From: Sulfuricurvum sp.
GTDB lineage: Bacteria; Campylobacterota; Campylobacteria; Campylobacterales; Sulfurimonadaceae
DNA length: 64,000 nucleotides
Direction of reading: 5' to 3'
Assembly: GCA_028710885.1 (NCBI GenBank)
Contig: JAQTTG010000002.1
Coordinates: 191,308-255,307 of the forward strand
Below are positions 1 to 8,457 of the stretch, piece by piece (positions within the stretch are counted from its first letter, which is position 1; each line of letters starts with the position of its first letter). The translations under genes were made by a program, and so were the position numbers. A model generated the notes under the pieces. The model had not been told where the DNA came from. It did not search any database and was given only the letters and a program-made list of their open reading frames with translations.

Positions 1-296
1 ATACATCCAATAATACTTTACGATTAGAGAGCAGTGATAAACGTCTCCAATTTGTTCAAATGCTCCGAGATGAAGCACACAGAAGTGCTATCACTTTTCA
101 CAAAAAATCAAAACTCCGATTCGATCAAGAATCAAAACTTCTTAATATACATGGAATCAGTACTCCAAAAATTCATAAGCTATTAGAATACTTTGGTACT
201 TTTGAATCCATTGCAAAAAGCGATTTTGAGACACTTTGTGCTCTTATTGGAGAAAAAGATGCAAAAAATATCGAAATTTATTATACATCTAGGTAA
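1..296 (+). CDS. uvrC: UvrABC excinuclease subunit C, C-terminal end (partial)
   Basis: This is the last 97 codons of a gene that begins before the window; the reading frame is open from base 3 to the TAA at 294-296. UvrC makes the dual incisions in nucleotide excision repair. The visible part matches the end of the RNase H-like nuclease domain (RLQFVQMLRDEAHRSAI, then FHKK) followed by a short helix-hairpin-helix region (LLNIHGISTPKIHKLLEYFG), which is the usual order at a UvrC C-terminus. The catalytic residues lie upstream and cannot be checked. The next gene starts 77 bases downstream on the same strand and is functionally unrelated. Confidence 0.9.
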   Translation, partial: TSNNTLRLESSDKRLQFVQMLRDEAHRSAITFHKKSKLRFDQESKLLNIHGISTPKIHKLLEYFGTFESIAKSDFETLCALIGEKDAKNIEIYYTSR

Positions 297-373
297 TCTA
301 AGTAATCTTTTATGGAGTTTATGCCATATTCCACAGATTATGTTTTCAGCAGTTTTTTATCTAAAGGGGTTAA

Positions 374-790
374 ATGATGGAAAAGCCTATTCCGATCGAT
401 GAAGAATACCAATTTGAGGGGCGCGCAATTGTTAGCGAAACTGATACAAAAGGGGTCATAACGTATGCTAACCGCAAATTTTGCGAAATTTCGGGATATA
501 CTATTGATGAACTTATCGGAGAACCGCATAATATTATTCGCCATCCAGATATGCCAAAAGCTGCATTTGCGCTAATGTGGAAAACCATTCTATCAGGTGC
601 TTCATGGCATGGGTTGGTTAAAAACTTGCGTAAAGATGGTAGATATTATTGGGTAGATACTGAGGTAACTTGTTCTTACGATAACAATGGAAAACTTAAA
701 GGTTATATGGCCGCTCGAAAACCGGCTTCTCGAACAAACATAATCGAAGCTACAGCATTGTATAAAAAAATGCTAGAGCAAGAACAATAG
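374..790 (+). CDS. Aer/CetB-like single PAS-domain redox sensor protein
   Basis: A 138-residue soluble protein consisting of one PAS domain (about residues 15-115) and a short helical tail. The segment HNIIRHPDMPKAAFALMW followed by GLVKNLRKDGRYYWV closely resembles the FAD-binding PAS of the E. coli aerotaxis receptor Aer and Campylobacter CetB/CetC, so FAD-based redox sensing is likely; this is inferred from the family. It has no membrane segment and no output domain, so it must signal through a partner. Two ATGs are adjacent (374 and 377), and an AAAGGGG ribosome site at 364-370 suits the second slightly better. It is the first gene of a set with the Hpt protein, hybrid kinase and receiver downstream, only 11 bases before the next start, which suggests one operon. 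Confidence 0.85.
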   Translation: MMEKPIPIDEEYQFEGRAIVSETDTKGVITYANRKFCEISGYTIDELIGEPHNIIRHPDMPKAAFALMWKTILSGASWHGLVKNLRKDGRYYWVDTEVTCSYDNNGKLKGYMAARKPASRTNIIEATALYKKMLEQEQ

Positions 791-801
791 GGGGCGCATG
801 G

Positions 802-2421
802 ATGCTATTTTACAATCACAAGCAAGAGTTTATCGGTATAGATGAAGAGGGTTTAAAACTCTTAAACTATACCTCATTAGAAGAATTACTAGGGGTATGT
901 ACCGACGTTGCAGACTTGTTTGCGAAAGAACCCGGTTATATTCATAATTTCAAAAGTTTCGGATGGATTGATTTTTTATTGCATGCTGATTCTGATGCTA
1001 CTTCGGCAATAGTTCACGGAAACGGTCGAACCTTTTCATGTACCCTACACGTTCAAAAACTCTTTTTATGCGAAGAACCTGCATCAAACGGATATATGAT
1101 TGAAATGCTACATGTGCTCTCTATTAACGGAGATGATATCAAGCCTCATGTCATTACTCCAAAAGCACCACAAAGTATAAAACCAGCTGTAGCGTCAACT
1201 CCTGCAGAAGTTAAACATGAACCACAATCTTCCCTCCCAAACTATACCCATATTACCCCAACAAAACTTAGCGAACCAGGTACTTTAGACATCCCATCGT
1301 TTGAAGAAAATGAACTGGGCCATATTCATGAAAGTGCTGAAGATTTATATGCAAAACTTGCCCTTCCTCTCAATGATGAAGAACTAGAATTCAAAATTGA
1401 GCCTGAAGTCACACCACCAGCAACACCAGTAATACCAGCAGCAGCAAAAGCAAGTGATCGCCCTATGTTGGGTGATACTACATATTCCAATGCAGAAAAA
1501 GGATTTATCAATAGCCTCAAGACAGATAAATCTTATCGATTTGATCCTAACGTTGCTGCGAGTGAGTTAGGGCTACCTGTCGATTTGATTGAAGAGTTCA
1601 TTGGAGATTTTATTCAACAATCTTATGAATTTAAACAAGATTTATTCGGGGCTGTCTTAAAAGGAGATTTCAACAATCTAAAAATTTTGTCTCATAAACT
1701 CAAAGGGGTAGCGGCAAACCTTCGCATTGAAGACGCTTTTGAATCATTGAGTATTATTAACACTTCAAACGATCCTGTCGAGGTAGAAGCTAATCTAAAA
1801 TATTTTTATACCATTATTAGTAAACTTGAAGGAAAAGAGGAAGAAGAGCCTGCTGATGAGATAAATCCTTTTACACTTAAAGAAGATTTAGCGCCTCTCA
1901 AAGAAGTATCTCCAGTCAATGTTCCTAATGACGATATCTATGATTTCGGCCTTAAACAAACGGATCATGAAACTCTTTTAGTTCAAGAAAAAGATATTAA
2001 AACTCCTGATATTGCACAAGAAACTGAAGATGAAAATGATCTCTATACTATGGTTACCTCTGATGCTATTGAGGAATCTCCTATAGATGAACCAACTTTC
2101 TTGGAACATCCAACCGATGATGTACTTCATTATGACAAAAAATCAGTTGCGGGTACACTTGGGATTGATCATGACTTTTTTGAAGAATTGATCAATGACT
2201 TTAAGCATGATGCTTTGCTTGTAAGTGGTAAAATAGCAAATGCGATTGAAGCATTTGATACCCACTCATGGAAACAAACTGCGAGTGAGTTCATAGGGAT
2301 TAGTGATAACCTCCGCCTAAATGAAATATCGGAAGAATTTACCATATTGTCTTCAACTAACGATGCGCAAGAAGCTCATAAAGCTTCAAAACGACTCAAT
2401 AGTCTCCTTAACCAACTGTAG
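802..2421 (+). CDS. PAS-like / tandem Hpt-domain phosphotransfer protein with degenerate second Hpt
   Basis: A 539-residue protein. The N-terminal 100 residues look like a divergent PAS fold (FIGIDEEGLKLLNYTSLEELLG). A Pro/Glu-rich linker follows (about 115-240), then two related histidine phosphotransfer (Hpt) domains at about 243-345 and 440-539. The first carries the phospho-acceptor motif HKLKGVAANLR with His298. The second aligns without gaps (SEFIGISDNLR) but has Ser495 where the histidine should be, so it cannot accept a phosphoryl group in the normal way. A second acidic linker (about 345-440) separates them. No kinase or membrane segment is present. It lies 22 bases upstream of the hybrid kinase, the presumed phosphodonor. 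The start is ATG 802 with a GGGGGC site just upstream. Domain names are confident; the role is inferred from context. Confidence 0.75.
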   Translation: MLFYNHKQEFIGIDEEGLKLLNYTSLEELLGVCTDVADLFAKEPGYIHNFKSFGWIDFLLHADSDATSAIVHGNGRTFSCTLHVQKLFLCEEPASNGYMIEMLHVLSINGDDIKPHVITPKAPQSIKPAVASTPAEVKHEPQSSLPNYTHITPTKLSEPGTLDIPSFEENELGHIHESAEDLYAKLALPLNDEELEFKIEPEVTPPATPVIPAAAKASDRPMLGDTTYSNAEKGFINSLKTDKSYRFDPNVAASELGLPVDLIEEFIGDFIQQSYEFKQDLFGAVLKGDFNNLKILSHKLKGVAANLRIEDAFESLSIINTSNDPVEVEANLKYFYTIISKLEGKEEEEPADEINPFTLKEDLAPLKEVSPVNVPNDDIYDFGLKQTDHETLLVQEKDIKTPDIAQETEDENDLYTMVTSDAIEESPIDEPTFLEHPTDDVLHYDKKSVAGTLGIDHDFFEELINDFKHDALLVSGKIANAIEAFDTHSWKQTASEFIGISDNLRLNEISEEFTILSSTNDAQEAHKASKRLNSLLNQL

Positions 2422-2443
2422 AAAATGATTTAGAGGAAATATC

Positions 2444-5400
2444 ATGCAACTAGGACTTAGAAATCGACTCCGCCTCATCAGTCTCTTACCGATTCTGATA
2501 CTGTTTTCTCTTGCGAGTTATTATGTTTACAATGCGTATGTAAGCTATCAGGGTGCCCAACAGCTCCAAACCCGTTTAGAAGGGAACAAAGAGCTAACCG
2601 ATTTAATCAATAACCTCTCTCGTGAACGAGGTATGACGGTTATGTATATGGGGAATGCCTCTCCTGCAACCCTTAAATCGCTTCATGCTCAGCGTACCAT
2701 AGTAGATCAGAAAATTTCTGATTACCAAAAGCATCTTGATACCCTTAAACGCAAAGGTAATGTTGATACGAGCAGATTAACAACACTTATCGATGCTCTC
2801 GAAAAAAAGCTTCAATCTTCCCGTCCACTTGTTGATAGCGGAAAAGGTGACTTTGATACGATTTTTACTAGCGTCTATGGTAATTCACAAATCTCTTTGA
2901 TCAATGAACTTGCAGAATTATCCGGCTTGCATTTCGATGAAGAAATTAATGCATACTCTTCTACTTATCTTTCTTTTGTACGTGCAAATGAGTATAGTAG
3001 TATTGAACGTGATTACATTACCTATATTCTTTCACGTGCTACCGCACTTCAAACCGAAGAACTTGATAAATGGATCTCCCTCATTGCAAAAGCCGATACC
3101 CTTCCAACAGAAGGGATGAGAGATAAAGTCCTCCAAGAAAAGATCAAATCAACCCTCTTTAATGAAGACAACACTGAACTTTTTCAAGATATAACTTCTG
3201 AACGAGCCAATATATTGCTCTCTAGTGCAACCGGAAAATACAGTACACAATCGGGTATTTGGTTTGCAATGATTTCAGAAAAAATCAATGCAATCGATGA
3301 AGCTCAAAAAGTCATTATTGAGTCAATGGATAGCCGTTCTACAGTCATACAAAAACATTCGGTCCAATTATTGTCTATCGCTATCATTATTTGGATTATC
3401 GCTGTTTTGGTTGGAATATTAGGCGTATTGCTTGCCAACGAAATTACTAAAAATATTAAAAATCTTGAGCTGGTTCTCAAACGTGTTGCCGAAGATTCTC
3501 ACGATGATGAAGCAAAAGAACTTAGTCATATCATTAACCTCGATACAGCAGAGGGGACAGCACAAGCGTATGGAATTTTGGAACGTATTATCGAACAAAC
3601 GCTTCATGATAAACAATATGCACTTGAAGCGAGTGAAGCCAAATCAATGTTCTTGGCAAACATGTCACATGAAATTCGTACTCCTCTCAACGGTATTGTC
3701 GGATTTACCGAATTACTCAAAGATACTGAATTACATGATGAACAGCGTGAATTTATTGATATTATTGAAAAAAGTTCAGAAAATCTTCTTGAGATTATCA
3801 ATAATATTCTTGACCTTTCTAAAATCGAAAGTAATAAACTCGAAATCGAAGAAATCGTCTTTAATCCGATCGATGAGTTTGAAAGTGCCGTTGAAGTTTA
3901 TGCAGTACGTGCTTCTGAAAAACACATCGACCTTGCTTGTTATGTTGATCCTAGCCTTGAACGTCCTCTCAAAGGGGATCCAACAAAAATTAAAGAAGTT
4001 GTTATCAACCTTCTCAGCAATGCAGTTAAATTCACCAACAGTGGGGGCTCTGTCAGCGTTGATATCCGTCGTGTTGAATGCGATCAGCTCAATCGTGCAC
4101 GCATTCATTTCCAAGTTAAAGATAATGGAATCGGTGTTACCAGTGAGCAAAAATCACGAATTTTTGAAGCGTTCTCACAAGCAGATACATCTATTACCCG
4201 TAAATATGGTGGAACAGGTCTCGGACTTACAATTTCTAGCCGTTTCGTTGAACTTATGGGGTCAAAACTTGATCTTGAAAGTGAACCAGGTAGTGGAACT
4301 ACTTTCTTCTTTACATTGGAATTCGAAGAAATTGAAACACTCAATGAACCATTAAAAGGGTCATTTTCAAATGTAAATGCTGTTATCTTGGAAAGCAATA
4401 GCAAGAAAAAACTTCAAAATACGTATCTGAAAGAGTATCTTGATTATTTCGGAGTAAGCTATACAACATTCCATGAAGTAGAAGAGTTAAAAATGTTGGA
4501 ACGCCAAGTCAATTATGACTTGCTGTTTATTGACAATGATTACACCAATGATGAAGATATTATTGCTTATGCCGGTTCACAAGAACAGTTAGTGCTAATT
4601 ACCAAATCGTATTACATGAAAAAAATCGATTCTATGGGAATTGATATTTTCAAAGTTCTTTATGAACCACTTAACAGCTCTAAAATTCGTGTAACTCTTG
4701 AAGCGTATGATGCAGAAGCTTTCACCAACCGTAAGCAAAAAGCGTCCCGCCGTAAAAAATTTGATGAGAAAAATTCCCGTTTCTCTGCTACCGCTCTTGT
4801 TGCAGAAGACAACGTCATTAACCAAAAACTGATTCGACGTACACTTGAAGATTTAGGACTTGAAATAACAATCGCTAACAATGGTCTTGAAGCCTTTGAA
4901 AAACGAAAAAATGGAAACTATGACATCATATTCATGGATATCCAAATGCCGGTACTCGATGGTATCGAAGCGACACAAGAGATTTTGGATTTTGAAGAAG
5001 ATTATGGGCAACATCACACACCAATCATTGCACTTACAGCTAATGCACTTAAAGGCGATAGAGAACGCTTTTTAGCAGCAGGTATGGATGAATATACGAC
5101 TAAACCTTTGGTACGTTCTGAACTGATATCTTTGCTCAATAATTTCTTATCCCATAAGATTATCGATATCAAAGCAATACCAAAATCAGCTCATGAGCTC
5201 GCCGAAACCAATGAATCTGTAATTGATTCTACAAACGACTCTACCGTAGAAAGTATGGTAGAAACAGCTATACCGGAAGTACTTAATGAGCTAATCGTAC
5301 CTGCTACGCCACTCATCGAGGAAGAAGCACCGGTAATGGATCTCATTGATCAAGAACTCGTTTCATTACAAGCAGAAGAATCACTTAATATTGACGACGA

Positions 5401-5839
5401 AGCTCCTGAAATTGAAATACCGGTTTTTAAAGAGATAGAAGAAGTAGTCGATCATAAAGCTCATGTAGAAATACCAATGCCATCAACATATACGGCTGAT
5501 GTACTTATTGCAAAACAAAATTCACTTGAAATGAAGCTCTTTACCCGTATTCTTGATGATCTTGGGTACACCTATAAAAGTGTTACCACCACCAAAGAAC
5601 TTCTTAATGCTATCGATACAGAGCACTTTAAACTTGCGTTGTTTGATAAAACACTTAGAGAATTAAATCTCAAGGATCTCTATGATATAATTCGCTCGAA
5701 TCAAAGTGACACATCGCTAGTTATGCTTGTTGATCCAAATGCAAAAGAAGATTCAGAGGATGCAATGTATGTCCATGAAATCATCAAAAATGTCGTCAAT
5801 AAAGATTTATTGCGTCTCGTTTTTGAAAAATTTATTTAA
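2444..5839 (+). CDS. Membrane hybrid sensor histidine kinase with three receiver-like domains
   Basis: 1131 residues. A first membrane helix (about 10-33) and a second (about 306-332) enclose a periplasmic region whose LINNLSRERGMTVMYMGN resembles the nitrate/nitrite-type (NIT) sensing domain. The cytoplasmic part has a HisKA domain with MSHEIRTPLNG (His409), then a HATPase with an N box (NLLSNAVKF, about 520-530) and glycine boxes DNGIGV and GTGLGL. Three receiver-like domains follow. The first (about 645-760) has Asp697, but its acidic pair and lysine are lost (LESN, YEPL). The second (about 782-905) is complete: Glu788/Asp789, Asp832, Thr865, Lys887. The third (about 1015-1131) keeps Asp1068 but lacks the acidic pair. 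An acidic linker (about 905-1010) precedes it. It sits between an Hpt protein and a stand-alone receiver and most likely phosphorylates both. The ligand is unknown. Confidence 0.88.
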   Translation: MQLGLRNRLRLISLLPILILFSLASYYVYNAYVSYQGAQQLQTRLEGNKELTDLINNLSRERGMTVMYMGNASPATLKSLHAQRTIVDQKISDYQKHLDTLKRKGNVDTSRLTTLIDALEKKLQSSRPLVDSGKGDFDTIFTSVYGNSQISLINELAELSGLHFDEEINAYSSTYLSFVRANEYSSIERDYITYILSRATALQTEELDKWISLIAKADTLPTEGMRDKVLQEKIKSTLFNEDNTELFQDITSERANILLSSATGKYSTQSGIWFAMISEKINAIDEAQKVIIESMDSRSTVIQKHSVQLLSIAIIIWIIAVLVGILGVLLANEITKNIKNLELVLKRVAEDSHDDEAKELSHIINLDTAEGTAQAYGILERIIEQTLHDKQYALEASEAKSMFLANMSHEIRTPLNGIVGFTELLKDTELHDEQREFIDIIEKSSENLLEIINNILDLSKIESNKLEIEEIVFNPIDEFESAVEVYAVRASEKHIDLACYVDPSLERPLKGDPTKIKEVVINLLSNAVKFTNSGGSVSVDIRRVECDQLNRARIHFQVKDNGIGVTSEQKSRIFEAFSQADTSITRKYGGTGLGLTISSRFVELMGSKLDLESEPGSGTTFFFTLEFEEIETLNEPLKGSFSNVNAVILESNSKKKLQNTYLKEYLDYFGVSYTTFHEVEELKMLERQVNYDLLFIDNDYTNDEDIIAYAGSQEQLVLITKSYYMKKIDSMGIDIFKVLYEPLNSSKIRVTLEAYDAEAFTNRKQKASRRKKFDEKNSRFSATALVAEDNVINQKLIRRTLEDLGLEITIANNGLEAFEKRKNGNYDIIFMDIQMPVLDGIEATQEILDFEEDYGQHHTPIIALTANALKGDRERFLAAGMDEYTTKPLVRSELISLLNNFLSHKIIDIKAIPKSAHELAETNESVIDSTNDSTVESMVETAIPEVLNELIVPATPLIEEEAPVMDLIDQELVSLQAEESLNIDDEAPEIEIPVFKEIEEVVDHKAHVEIPMPSTYTADVLIAKQNSLEMKLFTRILDDLGYTYKSVTTTKELLNAIDTEHFKLALFDKTLRELNLKDLYDIIRSNQSDTSLVMLVDPNAKEDSEDAMYVHEIIKNVVNKDLLRLVFEKFI

Positions 5840-5857
5840 CGAATGGGGAAACTCTAA

Positions 5858-6235
5858 ATGAGTGATAAAAAACTTAAAGTGCTTGCGGTTGATGATGATA
5901 TGATCAACCTCAAATTGCTAAAAACCATGTTAATGAAAACCCCAAACGTCGCTCAGGTTGTTGAAGCAAAAAATGGTGCTGATGCAATCGGAGTACTAAA
6001 ATCTCAGGATGATATTGATATTATCTTGCTGGATATCATCATGCCGGTTATGGGTGGAATCGAAATGTTAAAGGTTATCCGTGCTGATGAATCACTACGA
6101 CAGCTACCTGTAATCGTCCTAACAACCGATGAAACGAAAAAAAGTGAGGCATTAGAGTGTGGTGCTAATGGCTTTTTAATGAAACCTGTACGTGAAAAAG
6201 ACGTCGTTGCTAAAATCTCTCAACTCGTTCTTTAA
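5858..6235 (+). CDS. CheY-like single-domain response regulator
   Basis: A 125-residue receiver domain with no output domain. The acidic cluster is at the N-terminus (LAVDDDMINLKLL), the phospho-acceptor is Asp59 in LLDIIMPVMGG, the Thr switch lies in IVLTTDE, and the conserved Lys109 is in FLMKPV. All receiver residues are therefore intact, unlike two of the three receivers in the kinase 18 bases upstream. It is the last gene of the sensory operon and is followed by a strong terminator. It is probably either the end point of the relay (acting by protein binding, like CheY) or an intermediate that loads the Hpt protein. It could be called cheY-like but is not adjacent to chemotaxis genes, so no symbol is given. 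Confidence 0.88.
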   Translation: MSDKKLKVLAVDDDMINLKLLKTMLMKTPNVAQVVEAKNGADAIGVLKSQDDIDIILLDIIMPVMGGIEMLKVIRADESLRQLPVIVLTTDETKKSEALECGANGFLMKPVREKDVVAKISQLVL

Positions 6236-6254
6236 TTAATCTGCAACCAATATG

Positions 6255-6277
6255 AGAGGGGCGAACCCCTCTTTTTT
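6255..6277 (+). terminator. Rho-independent terminator of the sensory operon
   Basis: A 7-bp GC-rich stem (AGAGGGG / CCCCTCT, positions 6255-6272, loop CGAA) is followed directly by a run of six T. It lies 20 bases after the receiver stop codon, at a junction where the next gene is on the opposite strand. Confidence 0.85.
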
Positions 6278-6356
6278 AATTAACAATATTAATACTTTTT
6301 CCTATCCACATAGTTACAAATAGCACTGCCTTATCAAATCGATAAATATACCTATA

Positions 6357-6824
6357 TTACAATTTTTGTAATGTTCTACGATGATATCTAATAGGCTCAT
6401 CAAGATTCAAAGCTGCGTCAGTATTCACATAAACATCCAACAATACTGTTCCGTTTGTTTGCTGTGCAGTAATAGCTGGAATATATACATTACAAGTTGC
6501 AGGTGCGGCATTTAAAACATATCGTGCATTAATAGTGATATCAAACATCGGATTAGCTGCATTTGGATAAACGGCGGTGATTTGATTGATGCATCCATTT
6601 GCAGCATTGATGGTATGTCCAGAGATAGCTAACATAGCATATTCTGTTGCACTGCGAGTTAATAAAAGCGCCTGCTCGTGTAAATATTGATTTTGAGTGC
6701 GTTGCGTCGTTGTGGAAGTTAAACTAACCACAGCTGCCATTATCCCACCCAATACTAAGATCATAAAAATAGCCATGATCATAGCCATACCATGGTGTTT
6801 TAAAATATAGTTTTTTCGCTGCAT
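6357..6824 (-). CDS. PilX-like pseudopilin / pilus-associated small protein
   Basis: 155 residues. The N-terminus has a short charged leader, then GMAMIMAIFMILVLGG, a hydrophobic helix like those of PilX-type minor pilins. The phenylalanine/glutamate hallmark of classical pilins is missing, as it often is in PilX. The remaining soluble part has two cysteines (NGCINQ and ATCNVY) that could form a disulfide. It starts 25 bases inside the end of the preceding pseudopilin gene and is the last gene of the four-gene operon that begins at 13106. The role in pilus or surface-structure assembly is inferred from context; the sequence beyond the helix is not recognised. Confidence 0.6.
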   Translation of the reverse strand: MQRKNYILKHHGMAMIMAIFMILVLGGIMAAVVSLTSTTTQRTQNQYLHEQALLLTRSATEYAMLAISGHTINAANGCINQITAVYPNAANPMFDITINARYVLNAAPATCNVYIPAITAQQTNGTVLLDVYVNTDAALNLDEPIRYHRRTLQKL

Positions 6825-7744
6825 ACCGCATATTCCTTTGCAGTAATGTTAAATAATGACGCATCTTTGATACATATTTGCAATTTCATTGCATCACCGA
6901 TAGAGCGAAACTGAAAAGTATCCACGTTTTCCATCAAAATCTCTCTATTTGCATTAGTGAGGTTTTCACCAAGCCATGGACGATAATCATAATAAAGCCA
7001 TAGTTGATGTGTCACATTATCGTGCACAAGTGCATACGCACTCCATGTCAATCGGTAATATTCATACACATTGGTTCCTGCAAATGTTGGAGCAGCAGTT
7101 CCTGCATTAAAACGTGTAACGCTTGCTCCGTTTGCAACTATAGGGTGAATATTATCCGTCTGATCAGCCATTGCAACATTATCCCAACCATACCCAGTTG
7201 TCAAATTAATATTTTTATCCCCGATATAGGTAATCGCTGCTGTAGCACCGCGAGTGGATAAGCTATTGATCACTCCTGCTATACGTCCTGTATCACTAGC
7301 TGGTGATTCTACATAGTTTTGAGCAGCTATAGCCGCTGCATTATCAACATCGATCACTCCGCTCCAAGTTGGCAATGTGGAAGCACCATCTCCACGCCAG
7401 CCATCTATATCGTATCCGATCCATTCCAATACATTAAATTGAGCTCCAGCCGGAGTGGCCCTTGCTAAATCAATAAAAGAACCTGCTCCATTAAGAGCAG
7501 CAATATTAGCACCTTGTCTCACGACCAATGTCTCTGGGATACGATACTGCAATCGCGTTGCTGCTTCTTCTACCGCTGTTTGACTCTGCATTTGAAAACG
7601 GTTTTGAGTGACATTCATAATATAATAATTATATGCTTGCAATAAAATTTCTGTCCCGTATTTACCAACAATCCCCATAATAACAATAACGAGAATGAGT
7701 TCGATCATGGTAAAAGCAAATTTCATTTTTCGATAATATTTCAT
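6800..7744 (-). CDS. Type IV pilin-like / pseudopilin protein with prepilin leader
   Basis: 314 residues. The N-terminal leader ends in KFA, followed by FTMIELILVIVIMGIV, the class III (prepilin peptidase) signal with the conserved glutamate at mature position 5. The residue before the cleavage point is Ala instead of the usual Gly, which is common in this phylum. The rest is a large soluble domain rich in Asn, Thr and Ala with cysteines only near the end (LQICIKDAS, AVCSEK). At this size it resembles GspJ/PilW-type minor pseudopilins. Start choice lies between ATG 7744 and the in-frame ATG six codons later; neither has a clear ribosome site. Its ATG overlaps the stop of the upstream gene by one base (TGATG), so the two are translationally coupled. 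Confidence 0.75.
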   Translation of the reverse strand: MKYYRKMKFAFTMIELILVIVIMGIVGKYGTEILLQAYNYYIMNVTQNRFQMQSQTAVEEAATRLQYRIPETLVVRQGANIAALNGAGSFIDLARATPAGAQFNVLEWIGYDIDGWRGDGASTLPTWSGVIDVDNAAAIAAQNYVESPASDTGRIAGVINSLSTRGATAAITYIGDKNINLTTGYGWDNVAMADQTDNIHPIVANGASVTRFNAGTAAPTFAGTNVYEYYRLTWSAYALVHDNVTHQLWLYYDYRPWLGENLTNANREILMENVDTFQFRSIGDAMKLQICIKDASLFNITAKEYAVCSEKTIF

Positions 7745-8457
7745 CAGTAAGTTCTTCTATAAGTTTGGTATTCGCCGATATTAGCGACATAGGTACGTAA
7801 CGTAGTAACAGTAGACCATGTACCATCATTATTTTGGTGCTTCATGGTAACACTAATCATACGCAAGTTACTAGCGTTTGCTGCAGTTGGACCTAATCCA
7901 GCCGTCCCAAAAACAAAACCATTCACACTCTGCGCAGCAGCGTTATAGTTAATTGTGCCTCCATTATCATCACTTACATTATCTACTGATACATCAAAAT
8001 TGTACTGGTATTTATATCCACTGGCATTGACACCGGCATTATCCAATGCCCAATTTGTTACTCCACGTTCATCAACCGATTCTGCACCTGGATTGCCATT
8101 AATAGATGTCGCATTTGTTGCATTTTCAAAAAAATGACGGTGTGTTGGAGCATCGATATGCCCATTTCGAAATAGACCATTACGATTAAAGTCAGCAGAG
8201 CCATTTGGAACATCCAAAATCATCGCAGTACTAGCAGTCCCTTCAGACACAAGAGTTGCATCCAATGAGTTTTCATCCCACTGATATGCCATCGTCTGCA
8301 ATATCTTTGCTGATGCAGCAAAAACTGCCTCTTGATCGAGATTATTTTTCATATTATCACTGTCACTGAGCATCACCATCGGGAATGCTAACATAACAAT
8401 CGACATGATAACAATCGCAAATATCAGCTCGATTAAGGTAAAAGCACCTTTTACCAC
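7744..8457 (-). CDS. Type IV pilin-like / pseudopilin protein with prepilin leader
   Basis: 237 residues. The very short leader MVKGA is followed by FTLIELIFAIVIMSIV, a textbook prepilin signal with Glu5. The mature protein has a soluble, Asn-rich domain and no recognisable catalytic motif. Translation appears to start at GTG 8457, served by AGGAG six bases upstream; this start overlaps the end of the giant surface-protein gene, whose stop is at 8451-8453. Size and neighbours suggest a GspI/PilV-like minor pilin that, with the next two genes, could form the tip complex carrying the giant protein. That role is inferred from similarity in layout to MSHA minor-pilin operons. Confidence 0.75.
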   Translation of the reverse strand: MVKGAFTLIELIFAIVIMSIVMLAFPMVMLSDSDNMKNNLDQEAVFAASAKILQTMAYQWDENSLDATLVSEGTASTAMILDVPNGSADFNRNGLFRNGHIDAPTHRHFFENATNATSINGNPGAESVDERGVTNWALDNAGVNASGYKYQYNFDVSVDNVSDDNGGTINYNAAAQSVNGFVFGTAGLGPTAANASNLRMISVTMKHQNNDGTWSTVTTLRTYVANIGEYQTYRRTY

